Positions 12,094 to 23,889 of a stretch of 64,000 nt of DNA are shown here, in pieces (position 1 is the first letter of the stretch; each line of letters starts with the position of its first letter). This stretch comes from Dendrobium chrysotoxum (lineage: Eukaryota; Streptophyta; Magnoliopsida; Asparagales; Orchidaceae). A model generated the notes under the pieces. It made no database searches. It saw only the letters and a list, made by a program, of their open reading frames with translations, and was not told the origin of the DNA. The stretch covers positions 17,376,228 through 17,440,227 of the forward strand of contig CM034304.1 in assembly GCA_019925795.1 (NCBI GenBank), read 5' to 3'. The position numbers were made by a program, and so were the translations under genes.

Positions 12094-12352
12094 ATTGCGC
12101 TTTAGATACGCTTTAGTTGCGCTTTAGTTGCGGTTTCAATCAATTACAGATATAGTTAAAATTAATTATTAAAATTAGTTGTGCTTTTAGTTGTGCTTTA
12201 GTTGCGCTTTACCTGCGCTTTAGTTGTGCTTTCAATCAATTACAGATATAGTTAAAATTAATTATTAAAATTAGTTGCGCTTTAGTTGCTCTTTAGTTGC
12301 GCTTTAGTTGCGCTTTACCTGCGATTTAGTTGCGCTTTTGTTGCGCTTTGTT
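12094..12352 (+). repeat. GCGCTTTAGTT minisatellite array 2
   Basis: Runs of the 11 bp unit, interrupted by two copies of an AT-rich spacer (caattacagatatagttaaaattaattattaaaa type). It lies between the 3' ends of the two convergent pseudogenes. Confidence 0.9.
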
Positions 12353-13302
12353 GAAGCTTTATTGACTATATAGAGTTACTGGATTTACAGTAAAATTTAT
12401 AAGATTTAACAAGAGTATATATTAACATAAAAATGTACAAGATTTACAACACAAAGTCTATATATTAACACTAAAATGTACAAAATTTACATCTTTGTTG
12501 TAAGACATAGAGCATATCCAAGTTCAGCCCTAAATTTTGGCATATATTTTTGCCAGTCTTTTAAAGAAGCCGAGTCCGTTTTCTTTTTTAGTATGGCTCT
12601 CTCCATATACTTGCATACAAAAATTTCGCAGTCATACTCGTTTGACTGGGTTGGAATTCTATGGACAGTTTGTAATTTCCAAGTTGTTATATCGCTTGGA
12701 AAGACTCCTGCTTTGTCTTCATGTATTTGTTTAATCTGAAAACAAAAAAGTTATTACAATCATGTGGTGATATTAAGTAAAAAAGTTTTATAAAGTTAAG
12801 CTTTAAACTTACAACTTCTGTATAAATTTCCTTGTGTTATGGATTGGGTAACGAATCATATAATTTCCATACTTTCTCTTTCAATTTTCCTATAATTAGT
12901 ACCCAATGGCTTTGGAAACAAATAGGTTGAACAATGAGTTTGCTTTCCCTAACAGAATTAGGAGTTATGTGCTGTATGAACATTTGATAATCATGTTTGT
13001 AACATTTATATAGCTGCAATAATTAAACATAAAATGAATCTTATACCAAAATAATGTTATTAAAAAACTATATAAGATGAGTGTGAAGTCTACTAACCCT
13101 ATACAATGGAGAAATGTATAGGTATTTCTGAAATTCTTTTGGGATAATCCTAATCTTTTCAGATAACAAAAAAGCAAATGAATCTACATGGTTATCAGAA
13201 AAATACTGATTTGTCAGAATATCATCAATATCCCCTCGATTAATTAATATGTTTCCAGATTGAAAAATAACGTCGTCCCTGCAAAACAAAAAAACACAAG
13301 TA

Positions 13303-13552
13303 AAGCACAATTAAAGCGCAGGTAAAGCGCAAAAAAGCGCAGGTAAAGCGCAAGTAAAACACACTTTAAAATATTTATTTTTTTTATTTATAGAAACGGC
13401 AGGCAAAGCGCAACTAAAGCACAGTGAAAGCGCAAGTAAAGCATAGATAAAGCGCAGTGAAAGCGCAAGTAAAGTGCATGTAAAGCGCAGGTAAAGCGTA
13501 GGTAAAGCGCAAGTAAAGCGCAGGTAAAGCGCAAGTAAATATCAGGTAAAGA
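13303..13552 (-). repeat. GCGCTTT minisatellite array 3 (reverse orientation)
   Basis: Units read AAAGCGCAAGT or AAAGCGCAGGT on the plus strand. The array lies entirely inside the intron between Ulp-like exons 13567-14499 and 13098-13278. Confidence 0.9.
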
Positions 13553-13814
13553 ATAATAAAACTTACTTCTTATTAAACTTTTTGAAACATTCATCCATGA
13601 ATGTTTGTTGTTCTGTAGTAAGAAAAATCTTACCGGAATATTCCAGGTTTATTTCAGCAATGCGAGGTAATATTTCTATTCCCTCTACAGAAATCACATC
13701 TTGTTTGGTCTTTTTTTCGTCCACTGTGTCAAGTTCTTATTTGTCATCTCTTTTTCTTTTTTTTATGTGGTTGGTACTTTATTAACGCCTGAGCATCTTG
13801 TACTTCTACCGTGG

Positions 13815-14030
13815 GTGGTGGTGGAGCAGCTTGACTAGTTGGTGGTGGTGGAGCAGCTTCAGAAGGTGGTGGTGGTAGAGCAGCTTGAGAAGGTGGTGGT
13901 GGTGGAGCAGCTTGAGAAGGTGGTGGTGGTGGAGCAGCTTGAGAAGGTGGTGGTGGAGCAGCTTGAGAAGGTGGTGGTGGTGGAGCAGCTTGAGAAGGTG
14001 GTGGTGGAGCAGCTTAAGAAGGTGGTGAAT
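13815..14030 (-). repeat. Coding repeat giving PPPPSQAA units
   Basis: About eight units of ggtggtggtggagcagcttg-like sequence which on the minus strand encode proline-rich PPPP(P)SQAA repeats in the Ulp-like pseudogene. One unit has the Gln codon changed to a stop (14014-14016). Confidence 0.9.
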
Positions 14031-14550
14031 TTACAGATTGGTTATTCGAGGAAGAGGAAGAAAGAGAGGATTTAACAGGATGATAATCACATTGGGTGAA
14101 ATGGTCGATGAATTTGTATTGCAACGAATCTACAGTAGCTTCTAGTTTTTCCAAATTATCTTCAAGTTGATCAATTCTTCGACCCAAATTATCTTCAATT
14201 CTATTGCACAAATTTTGTAATGCTTCCATGAGTTTATTCTGTACAGTTGACCATTCTGTGGGAAGAGGTTATTCAGTGGGAGGTCGAGTAGGAGGTAGAG
14301 AAGAAGGTTGAATAGGTGGTTAAGGAGAGCTTTGAAGTGATTCAACATGAGGAGAATGGGGAGAGGGAGGTGGGGAGGTGTGAATCTTTTTAGATTTTGG
14401 TGAAGCAAATTTGCTGGGATGCAGATGAGGACGGCTTTCTAAGTTCTGAATAGCATTTAAGTCAGCCCCCAATCCTTCTGCTTCCTTGTTTGTCACATCC
14501 TGAAAAACAAGATAAATCTAAAAAAAGATAAAACTAACATCAGAAAGTAT

Positions 14551-14888
14551 CGAGTGTGCTTTAATTGCGCTTTAGTTGCGCTTTTAATAAATAACATAAA
14601 CAGTTAAAATAATTTAGTTGCGCTTTAGATGCGCTTTATATGCGCTTTAGATGCGCTTTAGTTGCGCTTTAATTGTGCTTTCAATGAATAACAATAAACA
14701 GTTAAAATAAGTTAGTTGCGCTTTAGATGCGCTTTACATGCGCTTTAGTTGCGCTTTAGTTGCGCTTTGTTGCGCTTTCAATAAATAACATAGACAGTTA
14801 AAATAAGTTAGTTGCGCTTTTTGTGCGCTTTAGTTGCACTTTAGTTGCGCTTTAGTTGCACTTTTTGTGTGCTTTAGTTGCGCTTTAT
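14551..14888 (+). repeat. GCGCTTTAGTT minisatellite array 4
   Basis: Several blocks of the 11 bp unit separated by four copies of an aataaacagttaaaataa-like spacer. The array lies in the intron between Ulp-like exons 14940-15073 and 13567-14499. Confidence 0.9.
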
Positions 14889-15874
14889 ATCAATAAAATA
14901 AACAATTAATATTTTGTTCTGAAAATTACCTCATTGTTCTTCAAAAATTTAAATAACTTTGTTGCACTCTCTTGTGTATAGTACATTTCCGTATTCCCCT
15001 CCCATCTCAGAAACCTTGGTCTTGATTCTGGATTGGATGGTTTATTGCAGGAAAAGTGTTCCAAAAACCAAATCTGTATAATACCACAAATAAAATATTA
15101 TAAATTAACATTAAAAACCTTAATGAAATGAAATAAATGTAGTAGAAGAGACTTACCAGTAGGAGAGGAAAAAAACCATTGATGTAACCCAATGGTTTCT
15201 TCATTGCAAACTTGTTAGTAATTGTATTGAATTCATTGACCATGAAATTTCTTATACATGCAGCCCAATTAATAGAATTGAACTCATTTACATTATTTGC
15301 TATAGATATAAGCCTTCTAGGGGTTTTATGATTATTTAGTGGAAAAAAAAGATTAGATAACAAAAACATTATAAAGGTCTTTATCTTAGTAGCATTAACA
15401 GATAATCTATCTAATTGTGTGATTTCTATTTTTATATCAGTTGATAAAGGTCCAGTCAATGGATCAACCTTCCATTTTATTTCATCACCTCTGTTAGGCA
15501 AACCTGTGAGAATTTTTTATTTAATTAGACAAATATAGTAAATTTAAAGTATAAAAACATCTCAAAAAATCCTTATTAACAAGCTTACCTGTCAACAATG
15601 ACACCTCATCAGAAGTGAATTTAAGCAAATGACCATTCACAACAAAGCCTTCATCAGCAGCATTCCAAAATTTCAGAATCTCAAATAGAAGTGGTATACA
15701 CTGCTGGAAAGCTGGAAACTTCAGAAATTGATGAATTTTCAGATTTCGAAAGGTTTGCTCAACTTCATCATCAATTATCTCGACAAATGCGTCAAAAATT
15801 TTTCTAAACGTCGTAACATAGCATCGAGAAGTTACTGGCCTTTGATACGGCATCTGAAAAAAAAAGACAAATTA

Positions 15875-16128
15875 ACAAAGCGCAACTAATTTTAATACTT
15901 AATTTTAATATTTATGTAATTGATTGAAAGCGCTACTAAAGCGCAACTAAAGGTTTCTCTTCATACGGTTTTCCAATTTAATAAAAAAGGTTAACATACA
16001 AAACATAAACTTTTTAAGATCACATTGAACAAATTAGTATATATGAAATAAACATTAAACCTTAAAAATACAAATATTACGTAAAGCGCACCATAAACGC
16101 AACGAAGGCGCAACTAAGGCGCAGCTTT
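15875..16128 (-). repeat. Degenerate GCGCTTT minisatellite array 5 (reverse orientation)
   Basis: Scattered units AAAGCGCAACT at 15875-15952 and AAGGCGCAACT-like units at 16082-16125, between the first Ulp-like exon and the right TIR. Relative to the TIRs, arrays 1 and 5 are mirror images. Confidence 0.75.
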
Positions 16129-16315
16129 ATCTTTTCTAAAATGCAGAAGAACTCAACCGTCGTCGTCTACCGCCGGGAACTTGCAAGAACGGAAATGCCA
16201 GAGAATGAAGAACCGCACGAGGGCACGAGGGAGAGGGATTCCGAGTGAAACTGTCAGGTGAAATGTAAAAAAGGTTCGTGCACAATATTTGTATTCCAAA
16301 ATTTGAATCATCTTC

Positions 16316-16450
16316 GGGTTGGGTCGGGCCGATCGGGCTGAAAAGACATATAGCAAAAGTTTTAGATTAAAAAAATCGATGCCAGATGGCGTGTTCCTAT
16401 TAGCGTCCGGACGCGGAGATAGGTCCGGTGACCGGACCTAATAATTTGCC
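16316..16450 (-). repeat. Right terminal inverted repeat of the MULE
   Basis: Reverse-complement partner of 8638-8772. Its outer end CCTAATAATTTGCC abuts the target duplication CCAAAAATA. Confidence 0.95.
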
Positions 16451-16459
16451 CCAAAAATA

Positions 16460-17290
16460 ACTCTACTCCACACATGATCGTAATAATTTATCACACCGAG
16501 CCTTTGCACCGTCCTCTGACTAATGGGAAATAAAAATTCACTTCAATACCTCTCTATTCACACACACAGCTCACATATTTTCCTTCTCCAACAATTATTC
16601 CAATATCTTCATCTTATTCTCACGAAAGTCCCTCTTCTGCTCTGTTCCTAGCAAATTCTCTACTCTCCCTTCCGCACACTCACCTTCCAATCTGTCGACT
16701 ACCCAAAGCCCTCCAGCCACCTCGTCTCTGCCGGCCAACCAACCTCAGCTCACATTAGCTCTCTATATAAACTCCCCCACTGCATCTCCACGTCTCCCAT
16801 CTCCAATTGCATGCAACTCCTCTCCATGCAGCTGCCTTGCTCAAACTTCTCAAAGATGAAACCTCTCCTCCACTACAGGCCTTAAACAGCCACTCATCCT
16901 CCACCTCACGAGTCCTCATCCCACTGCAAATAGTAGCCTCCCTCACGTGAACCTTCACATCAACCCAACACAAACATCCCCCAACACACTTCCTGCTACC
17001 CCATTTCTCTAGCACACCAGCCAATATAAAGACCCCCAACCAATAATAATTGTTGCTCGCGTTGGCCTATTCTTGTTCCTCAAAAATCAATACCTGTAGC
17101 TGACAATCCAACTTCCTATATCTTTCCTCTAATTCTCATTTATATATAAATATATATCTTTTATTTAAAAAAAATTAGAGAAAAATATGAAAAAGAGAGA
17201 GTTTTTTACTTGCAAAACCCTATCACCCTTGTCAACTCCTCAGCACATGAAGGTATAATTTTTACAACTAGAAAATTGTGTAGGTACATG
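16460..17290. other. C/T-rich repeat-derived DNA without recognisable gene
   Basis: The plus strand is rich in CTCC-type words from 16520 to 17040 and contains TATA-box-like TCTATATAAACTC (about 16761) and CCAATATAAAGACC (about 17021). An LTR promoter region is possible. The open frame on the minus strand (16755-17039) matches nothing I know. Confidence 0.35.
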
Positions 17291-17399
17291 AAGACCCACT
17301 CACGTCTTTTTTAATGTGATGGGATAAAAAAATACACGGCCATAGTGTCTAACAACACCAGCTATTTACGTCTTTCTTGACATGGTGGGTAGGCTCAGA

Positions 17400-18365
17400 C
17401 TCCTCGTAGATTCCCCTTATGCGGGAAAGATATCAAGATACTACCAAAATTTTGACTGAATGAAAATCTAAACAAAATAATTTTTGGAGAGAATTACTGA
17501 ACTTGAATTTAATCCAAAAATGAATAAAAAATATTAAATATGTATAAAAATGATAATGTTGACCTATGCAATGTAAAACAACAAAAGAAATGAAATAATA
17601 ATAATAAAATGAATGAATTATTACCTGCACCGGATATCCTGCACGAAACGACCGTAAATCCTGCTCTGCTACAGTCGCCCATACTCTATGAAACGGCGCC
17701 GCTGCAGGTCGTGTAAGCCCCATCATATCGAGCTCCTTCCCTCGTCAATAAAATGAAGACTAAGGGCCTTCATCTCGGCCGCTTCCACATGACTTCACCT
17801 CACATGAAAGTCCCGTAGCTCCTGCGATCCAACCAAACTCCTGCCTCCACTTCCTTCTTCACTCTTCTTCCACGGTTGAGATCCATGACCTCCATAGCCA
17901 TAGAAGTCCCTACCGAGCTCGTCTTCCGGTCACACCCATCCCGACTTCCGACCACCTCAAACTCAAAGGCTGGTTCTGATTTCATCTAGTCCTCCCGATC
18001 TCACTTGCTCTGATCAAAGCCGAAGCTCCTGCTGAAGCCCGACTCTTCTCCTTTCTCCGATCTCCTATTCTAGCCGCACCTTACGCGAACCCACCTCCTC
18101 AGCCCAGATCAAAGCCCTACCTGTTCCGAACTCAAGCAACAGAATAAACCCCTCATCCGACTCAAAGTCGAGACCTCCCTTCCCAAGCCGATCTCTTCTC
18201 TGCTTGTGCCAAAGCCTTGAGCCCATTCACCTTTCCAGACGACGTTCCCTTCTTTGTTGGATTGGAAGTAACAACAGGAGCTTGCTAGCTGTAAAGGTAA
18301 TTTCTCCCCTTTCGCGTGCTCTCTCGGCCAAATCTCGTAAATTCGTCGAATAGAGAGGGTTTAGG
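17400..18365. other. Repeat-derived DNA, no gene seen
   Basis: AT-rich at first (17440-17620), then GC-rich and C/T-rich (17630-18300). Short open frames on the minus strand match no family I recognise. Confidence 0.35.
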
Positions 18366-18735
18366 GATTTAATTATAATAATTTTAAATTAATTAAAAAT
18401 AATATTAGTTATGATTAACTTGATTTAATTCTAATTAATTATCTTAATTTTAATTAATTATTATTAATTATATTTAATTATAATTAATTAACTATATGTT
18501 AATTATTTTAATTATAGTTAATTAATCATAATCATAATCATTTATAATTGATTAAGTTTAATTATAAATGATTATTTTTATCTTTAATTAATTAATAATT
18601 ATTAGTAATTAAATATATCTAATCAAATTAACTATAGGTTAAATATTTTTTAATTATAATTAATTAATAATAGTAATAATTAGTTAAAATTAAATTTAAT
18701 CATAATTAATCTTTCTTTAATTAATTTAAAAAAAA
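18366..18735. repeat. AT-rich low-complexity block (TTAATTA words)
   Basis: About 370 bp composed almost only of A and T, with dense, self-complementary ATTAATTA and TAATTATAATTA words. Confidence 0.9.
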
Positions 18736-19339
18736 AGAGAAGAGAGAAATGCTCTTCTTTCTCCCTTGCCTCGATCTACGTGCAAACACCAACTTCGTCG
18801 ATCGCCGAGGTATAAAATTTTCAAAACTCAGATTCTTGCGTTCATCATTCGCGGTGGACAAGAAAACCACCTATGCACGTGCTTTATTGCGCGTGGTGGG
18901 ATGGGACCCCAGTGCGGTGCATATAACGAGGCAGGTAATAACCTAAATCCCATCCTCGGCATTCATGTCGAGCCGGCAAACCGCCTATACACCTGTTTAT
19001 TCACATGGTGGGAAGGGAACCCGGTGCGACACCTACGACGAGGCGGGTAGGCCCTATACACGCTTTTCTTAGCGTGGTGGGGATAATCTTAAGTACCCGT
19101 ACGCGGCTCTGTACCTGCCGGGAAACAACTGCTCTTCTTTTGAAACAAGTACTGTCGAAAACCCCATATACGCTTTTATTAGCGTGGTGGGAATGAAGAC
19201 ACGACCGAGGTGTCTAAGGATACCTACCATTCACGCGATTTATTGCGCGTGGTGGAAAGGCCCAGACTCCTGTAGTTTTCCTCTAAACGGGGGAGACGCC
19301 GGGAGGCTGCCAAAATTTCAGGTGAACTTGAGACTATAC

Positions 19340-21256
19340 CTTGACTGGATTGAACTCAAAAGGACAACAAGACTTGTGAACTTGAACTCAAACTTGGACA
19401 AATGCAAATAAGGAACCTAAAACTTTAACGAAAGTGATAAGAAATTGAACTTTCAAGATGACAAGGACTTGGACTCGAATCCGCATAAAACTCAATGAAC
19501 TTGAACAATCGCATTTAATTTGAAAATCAAATGAGATGAGCAAAGGTTTGAACATCTGAACAAAGTGCAAAAGAACTTGATTGAACGTAGAGGACTTGAA
19601 CGAATGCAAAGGAACATATATGGAACTTATGGTGAAAAAAAGACTTGTAATGAATATAGATCCTATAAACATCATGAAGACTCATGCAGTCAAATGCCAC
19701 TAAAAGGGTTTGATATGCAATAAACATAATAAGTGCTGAAAATCTTCAGGCTCGAGGAGATGTGGATATCAAACAAATGTTGAGAACTAAGCCCCGACAC
19801 ATGTTGTAAACCATCTCCAAGGCCAAAGAACTTGCATATCGATTTGTTTGCAAGTGATAAGAAGATTCAAATAAGGGTTGATTTTTAGCTGACGTCAAAG
19901 GATTTACAAGCAAATTCATCAACCTGCTCGCAATTGATGAGGGAGCAATACACAATGAATGAAATATGCCTACAAGCAAAGTGAAGAAGTCGCAAGGGAA
20001 ATAATCTGCCTATTATCAATAATAGCTAATGGGCATCTTTCTCACAAGTATATATAACAGTTGTCACAAACACTGAAATACATGCAAGAAAATATATTTG
20101 TCCCATGCAAGTGGGGGGATTCGATATTCGAATGAACAAGCGAGGATTCATATACCTCACTCATGAGCAATAACCAGTGTATTCATGCATGAATTAATTG
20201 CAAGCAAACATACAAAAACCTTGGAAAGTATGTTATCTATAAACGGCGAATGATTTCTTGCCATATAAGAGAACATAATTTGGGTTGCAAGAAATACTCT
20301 TCCTACAAATGATAATGCATAACATACGATGAATGCTATGACGTTCTTACAGGTGACATTTATATCAATCATACGCAATCAATGCAGTATGTCCATAAGT
20401 GAAAGAAGAGAATTGTGAAGGATGCAACCTTCTTTCTGCAAATGCTGAAATATATCGACCCCATCCAAGGGCAACGATGGCAAATGTATCGAAGATGCAA
20501 ATGAGCTCCTACCTACAAGGGAAAGGATCGTAACAGATGCAAATGCTTATTAGGCAATGATGAAGGATTCATTGCATACACAATAATACTACTGCGAGTA
20601 ATGATCGGTGACAGATAGTAAATGTTACAACCTCTTTACAGTTAATAATCATGTAATGGAGGGTAATACGCTAACCCATTGCAAGCAGAGACGGAACCCC
20701 TTCGGCAAGTGTAAAGCACCTACAAGTTATCATAGTAAAGAATATTGTGGTACCCCTGTAATCAATAATTATCCAATGACAACCAGATACATTCCCTTCT
20801 TACAAATGAAGATTTATGACATGCAGCAAGTGCAGATACCCACAGGCCCTTGTAGGAGACCCGCTGTGTACACAAAATGTCTTATATAAACAAAATGCCA
20901 GATGACTGCATCAAATGTAAATGCATACAGATCCTTAAAAGAGACCCATTGTACACCTAATATGCTATCCATAAGAAATATATAATGGAGATGCTGCAGA
21001 TGACAACACCTACCAGCAAAGCAGGAGATTCGTTAGTGCACTACAACCCACATGTAGAAAGCAACCAGCAGTGCATGACAGTCTACCTGTGTAAAGCAGC
21101 GAACAACTCAGTCTAGAAGCTGCTACAATACGCCACCGGATCTGTAACATCCGTGTAGGCAGACAGAAGGCGCTTACAGATATTCTAAAATATCCCCTGC
21201 ACATGCACCATAATATGTATGCACATAGGTACACCAAAATGCACGTGTAACTGTAA
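19340..21256. other. Degenerate repeat DNA, no gene seen
   Basis: The first part repeats GAACTTGAA-like words (19320-19640). The second part (19800-21200) repeats words such as GCAAATG, GCAAGTG and CCTACAA at irregular 50-70 bp intervals, like an old, eroded tandem array. No coding domain is recognisable. Confidence 0.35.
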
Positions 21257-22811
21257 ACCCGCATGGGCCCTAACGAGCCTGTTGTAGGAACACACGTGAC
21301 ATCTAGGGATGCTGCATGGGTCTATAAACTTGAACTTGATCCTCCTAAAGAAAGTAAATAGGAGTTGACAAGGTTTAACAAATAATTATAAAATGCCCCC
21401 AAACACCCGTATAGGCCCCAACGAGTATGTTATTGATACACACGTGACGTCTAGGGATGCTGTGCGTGTCAATAAGTGAATTTATGTTTAGACCTGATCC
21501 TTCTATGCGAGCTAATAGAAGTTGATAGGGTTCAAACGATTAAATAAATATGCTGTCACAGAGTCAACTAGGATATTTATTTTATGGATTCATATTAGGC
21601 CTTCAAGGTCTATAATTAAGAAAATTCACTTACAAAGATATAAAGCCTATGAAACCTGATCCTCTATCGACAGCCTGATAGAGTCGACAAGGTTCAACCC
21701 ATAAATACAAATGACCCCTTTTACCCTGATGATAGCCGTGTTGAACGTTAATCTCAACCGGAGGGGTTTCCAAATACTCAAAATATCTCTTATATTCTTA
21801 AATTCCTTCAAACTCCCACAAAACCCAAAAACTCCAAACAATCCCAAAATCCAAAAAATGTTTAAAATTGAAATCCAACCATCAACCACCTAAAGCAAAA
21901 ATCCATCCATCCTCCGTAACAGTTTACCGAGGTGGGGAAATTGAAATTTACTTCAGCTCACATAGAGCCAATGCCTAGTCTAAAATATCACTAGGATCCA
22001 TTCTCAAATAATCTCCTACTAGAAGGATGTGGTACGTGTCCTCTAACTGGTAGTTTCACTGCCAAATGGCACTATAGGATAAACGGTTATGACCCGGGAC
22101 CCTCTGAACCGAGTGGTTTTGCCGCCAAATGGCACCACGTGATACCGATTATGGCCAGAGCTCGTATGTTCCTTATTGGCATCAAATTCTTGAGATATGA
22201 ATCAATAAGATATGATCGATAGGGCATAAAGCCCTCTGTTAGCTAAGGTGGATTCAAATTTATCCCCTTAGGCAAATACCCACCCCAGATCTATAAGGTC
22301 CCCTTGGACGATGCAACCTATGGCTGCCGACAAGGATCCTTCTGTCAGGTTGGGTCGACTACCTCCTCTGACTAAGTAGACCAGGGACCACGATGGCCCA
22401 GGATGACAGAACCATGGGATCTTGATCGGGTTCATCATCCATTCCTCCACCATCCGCTTTAAGTGCAAGATGGTGAAATTTTTATTTTAAATATCAAATT
22501 TTCAACACCCTAAACCCATGCTGCTACTATATGCTAGATATGCATTTCTACGTATCGGATTGATGACTAGCCTTAATCGAAATTTCTCTCTTGTGATCGG
22601 GAGGGGTAATTAACTATGGGGGCTTGCACCTATAGGAAACTAGAATTCAGATCATAAAGTCCTCGCAAAATGAGGGCAAAATCTCTGGATAGTGTCTTAT
22701 CTACAATCTATCTGCCTTCTAAAATTTATCCTGGAACTTAATCCATTAAAACTCCTCCCCGAAGAAAGCAAAGTGGGCGGAGGCCGAGGCCGAATTTTTG
22801 GAGTCCACAGA
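21257..22811 (+). repeat. Diverged direct repeat, copy 1 (tandem units plus about 870 bp unique part)
   Basis: It begins with roughly 150 bp tandem units (starting 21257 and 21405, with a partial third near 21655), each with acccgYatgggcc...tctagggatgctg. From about 21900 a segment follows that is repeated at 24410-25215: cttcagctcaca, then aaggatccttctgtcaggttgggt (22334), and an end near aatttttggagtccaca (22795-22811). The ends look LTR-like (finishing CA), but I could not establish target duplications. Confidence 0.6.
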
Positions 22812-23889
22812 TAAAAATAAAAAAAATATGTATATAATTCTCTTTCTAACCATCTGAATTATTTGAAAGGTGAGAGCAACATTTCTCTGCCCCTAATCTT
22901 ATCTAAAAATAAATGGGTGAAAGGAACATGTGAATATAAGAAACCAGTTCAATTTTGAAATGGGTAGTTCATGTATTTGTAATTTTAATTAAGAGAAAGA
23001 TGCAAAACCAACTATGTCTTGCTCTATTGATGATTTGGCTTTGTGAAAGGATTTCCTAAAGGACTTATGATCCTCATATGTGATCAAGATAGAGAATCTG
23101 AAGTTGATACTAAAATGAAACTTGAAGCTATGGACCTACAGGGTATATTCATATTGCAAAGAAGATGTAGTAGAAGTTGTTTTGAGGAAGGTTGAAAACT
23201 TATCATATTGCATTTGTGGTGCTTACTGTTATCAATGGTCATGCTAGCTTTCTTGAAATGGATAATGACATTCTAAATGTAGTTATTTCGGAAGTTCATT
23301 GTTTGAATAATGTGATGAAGTGTATAACACTTGCTACAGAATTTCTTTAGAAACAACTATCAGAAGAAAATCTTAGAACCATATGGCAACAGGTTGTCCA
23401 CAAGGCATTCGATTCAAGGGGAAATGCTATCTCAACATCATTGAAACCTATTAAATAAATAGTTGCATCAGTGTTGTAGATTCAGTCCAATTCCAATGAA
23501 CTTAAAATTGAATTTCTTCATAACGTTTTGATATGGAGTAAGACAATGAAGTGATAAATGTGAAGGAGAAAGAGAATGATAAATTTTCAACACCCTCAGC
23601 CTCATAATTGATTAAAGGAGAGAGATTGAAAGAGGATGAAAATTTTCAATATATGCCTGATTGCTTAGAGAAAGATTTTACAATAGAAGATAAAGAATTA
23701 TCTGATATGCCAAAATACATCCTTTCTAAAACAAAATTCATCGACAAAGTATGACATCGGATTCACAACATACATACAATCGGATAGAAGGCGTTGCTTA
23801 TTTTTTAAAATATAAAATTGAAATGGTACACACATGTCAAGGATAAAAAAAATTCATGCAAATACTCAAAATTGAATATTTTAAAAAAG

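Larger units (their letters stand above)
12487..15853 (-). pseudogene. Ulp1-like (C48) cysteine protease with an N-terminal plant mobile/DUF1985-like domain, broken
   Basis: Ulp1 family proteases release SUMO-like modifiers. Exons on the minus strand, from the 5' side: 15599-15853 (ATG or acceptor at 15853), 15157-15503, 14940-15073, 13567-14499, 13098-13278, 12813-13013, 12487-12735 (stop TAA at 12487). Joining the first two exons gives SLLTGLPNRG, and the third gives IWFLEHF. This N-terminal region resembles the DUF1985/plant mobile domain found on Ulp1 proteins of MULEs. The middle exon encodes a coiled coil and PPPPSQAA-type repeats. The catalytic half shows RGDIDDILTNQYFSD, HWVLII (catalytic His), LYDSLPNP (Asp) and IPTQSNEYDCEIF (Gln and Cys). 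In-frame stops at 14320, 14269, 14014 and 12837 read as CAA-to-TAA changes, and there is at least one frameshift near 13760. The catalytic triad itself is still present. Confidence 0.85.
8638..16450. mobile_element. Complete Mutator-like element (MULE) carrying transposase and Ulp1-type protease pseudogenes
   Basis: The 7,813 bp element is bounded by 135 bp terminal inverted repeats (8638-8772 and 16316-16450) that differ at four positions. Its flanks carry a 9 bp target duplication, CTAAAAATA (8629-8637) and CCAAAAATA (16451-16459), one mismatch apart; 9 bp is the usual MULE size. Inside, a FAR1/MULE transposase gene (+) converges on a Ulp1-like cysteine protease gene (-). MULEs that carry Ulp1-like genes are known in plants (Kaonashi in Arabidopsis, CUMULE in melon), and this element fits that type. 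Both genes are broken, but the similar TIRs and clear target duplication indicate a moderately young insertion. Confidence 0.93.
17301..19255 (+). repeat. Dispersed family of short hairpin motifs followed by GGTGGG
   Basis: A motif of the form CACGY-TTTATT-RGCGTGGTGGGA (an imperfect stem-loop) occurs seven times: about 17301-17322, 17366-17389, 18876-18900, 18991-19012, 19060-19080, 19170-19191 and 19232-19256. After both the second and the last copy comes a similar stretch (aggctcagactcctcgtag at 17391, ggcccagactcctgtag at 19260). The 17.3 kb and 18.9-19.3 kb segments are therefore diverged copies of one repeat. Confidence 0.65.

Noticed and set aside
15007..15072. Hydrophobic C-terminal tail of the 15007-15501 minus-strand frame as membrane segments
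   Set aside because: That tail reads through an intron; a donor at 15157 and acceptor at 15073 give the family motif IWFLEHF instead.
16153..16356. Minus-strand frame near the right TIR as a Ulp 5' exon
   Set aside because: Most of it overlaps the TIR itself and it shows no recognisable domain; the first supported Ulp exon is 15599-15853.
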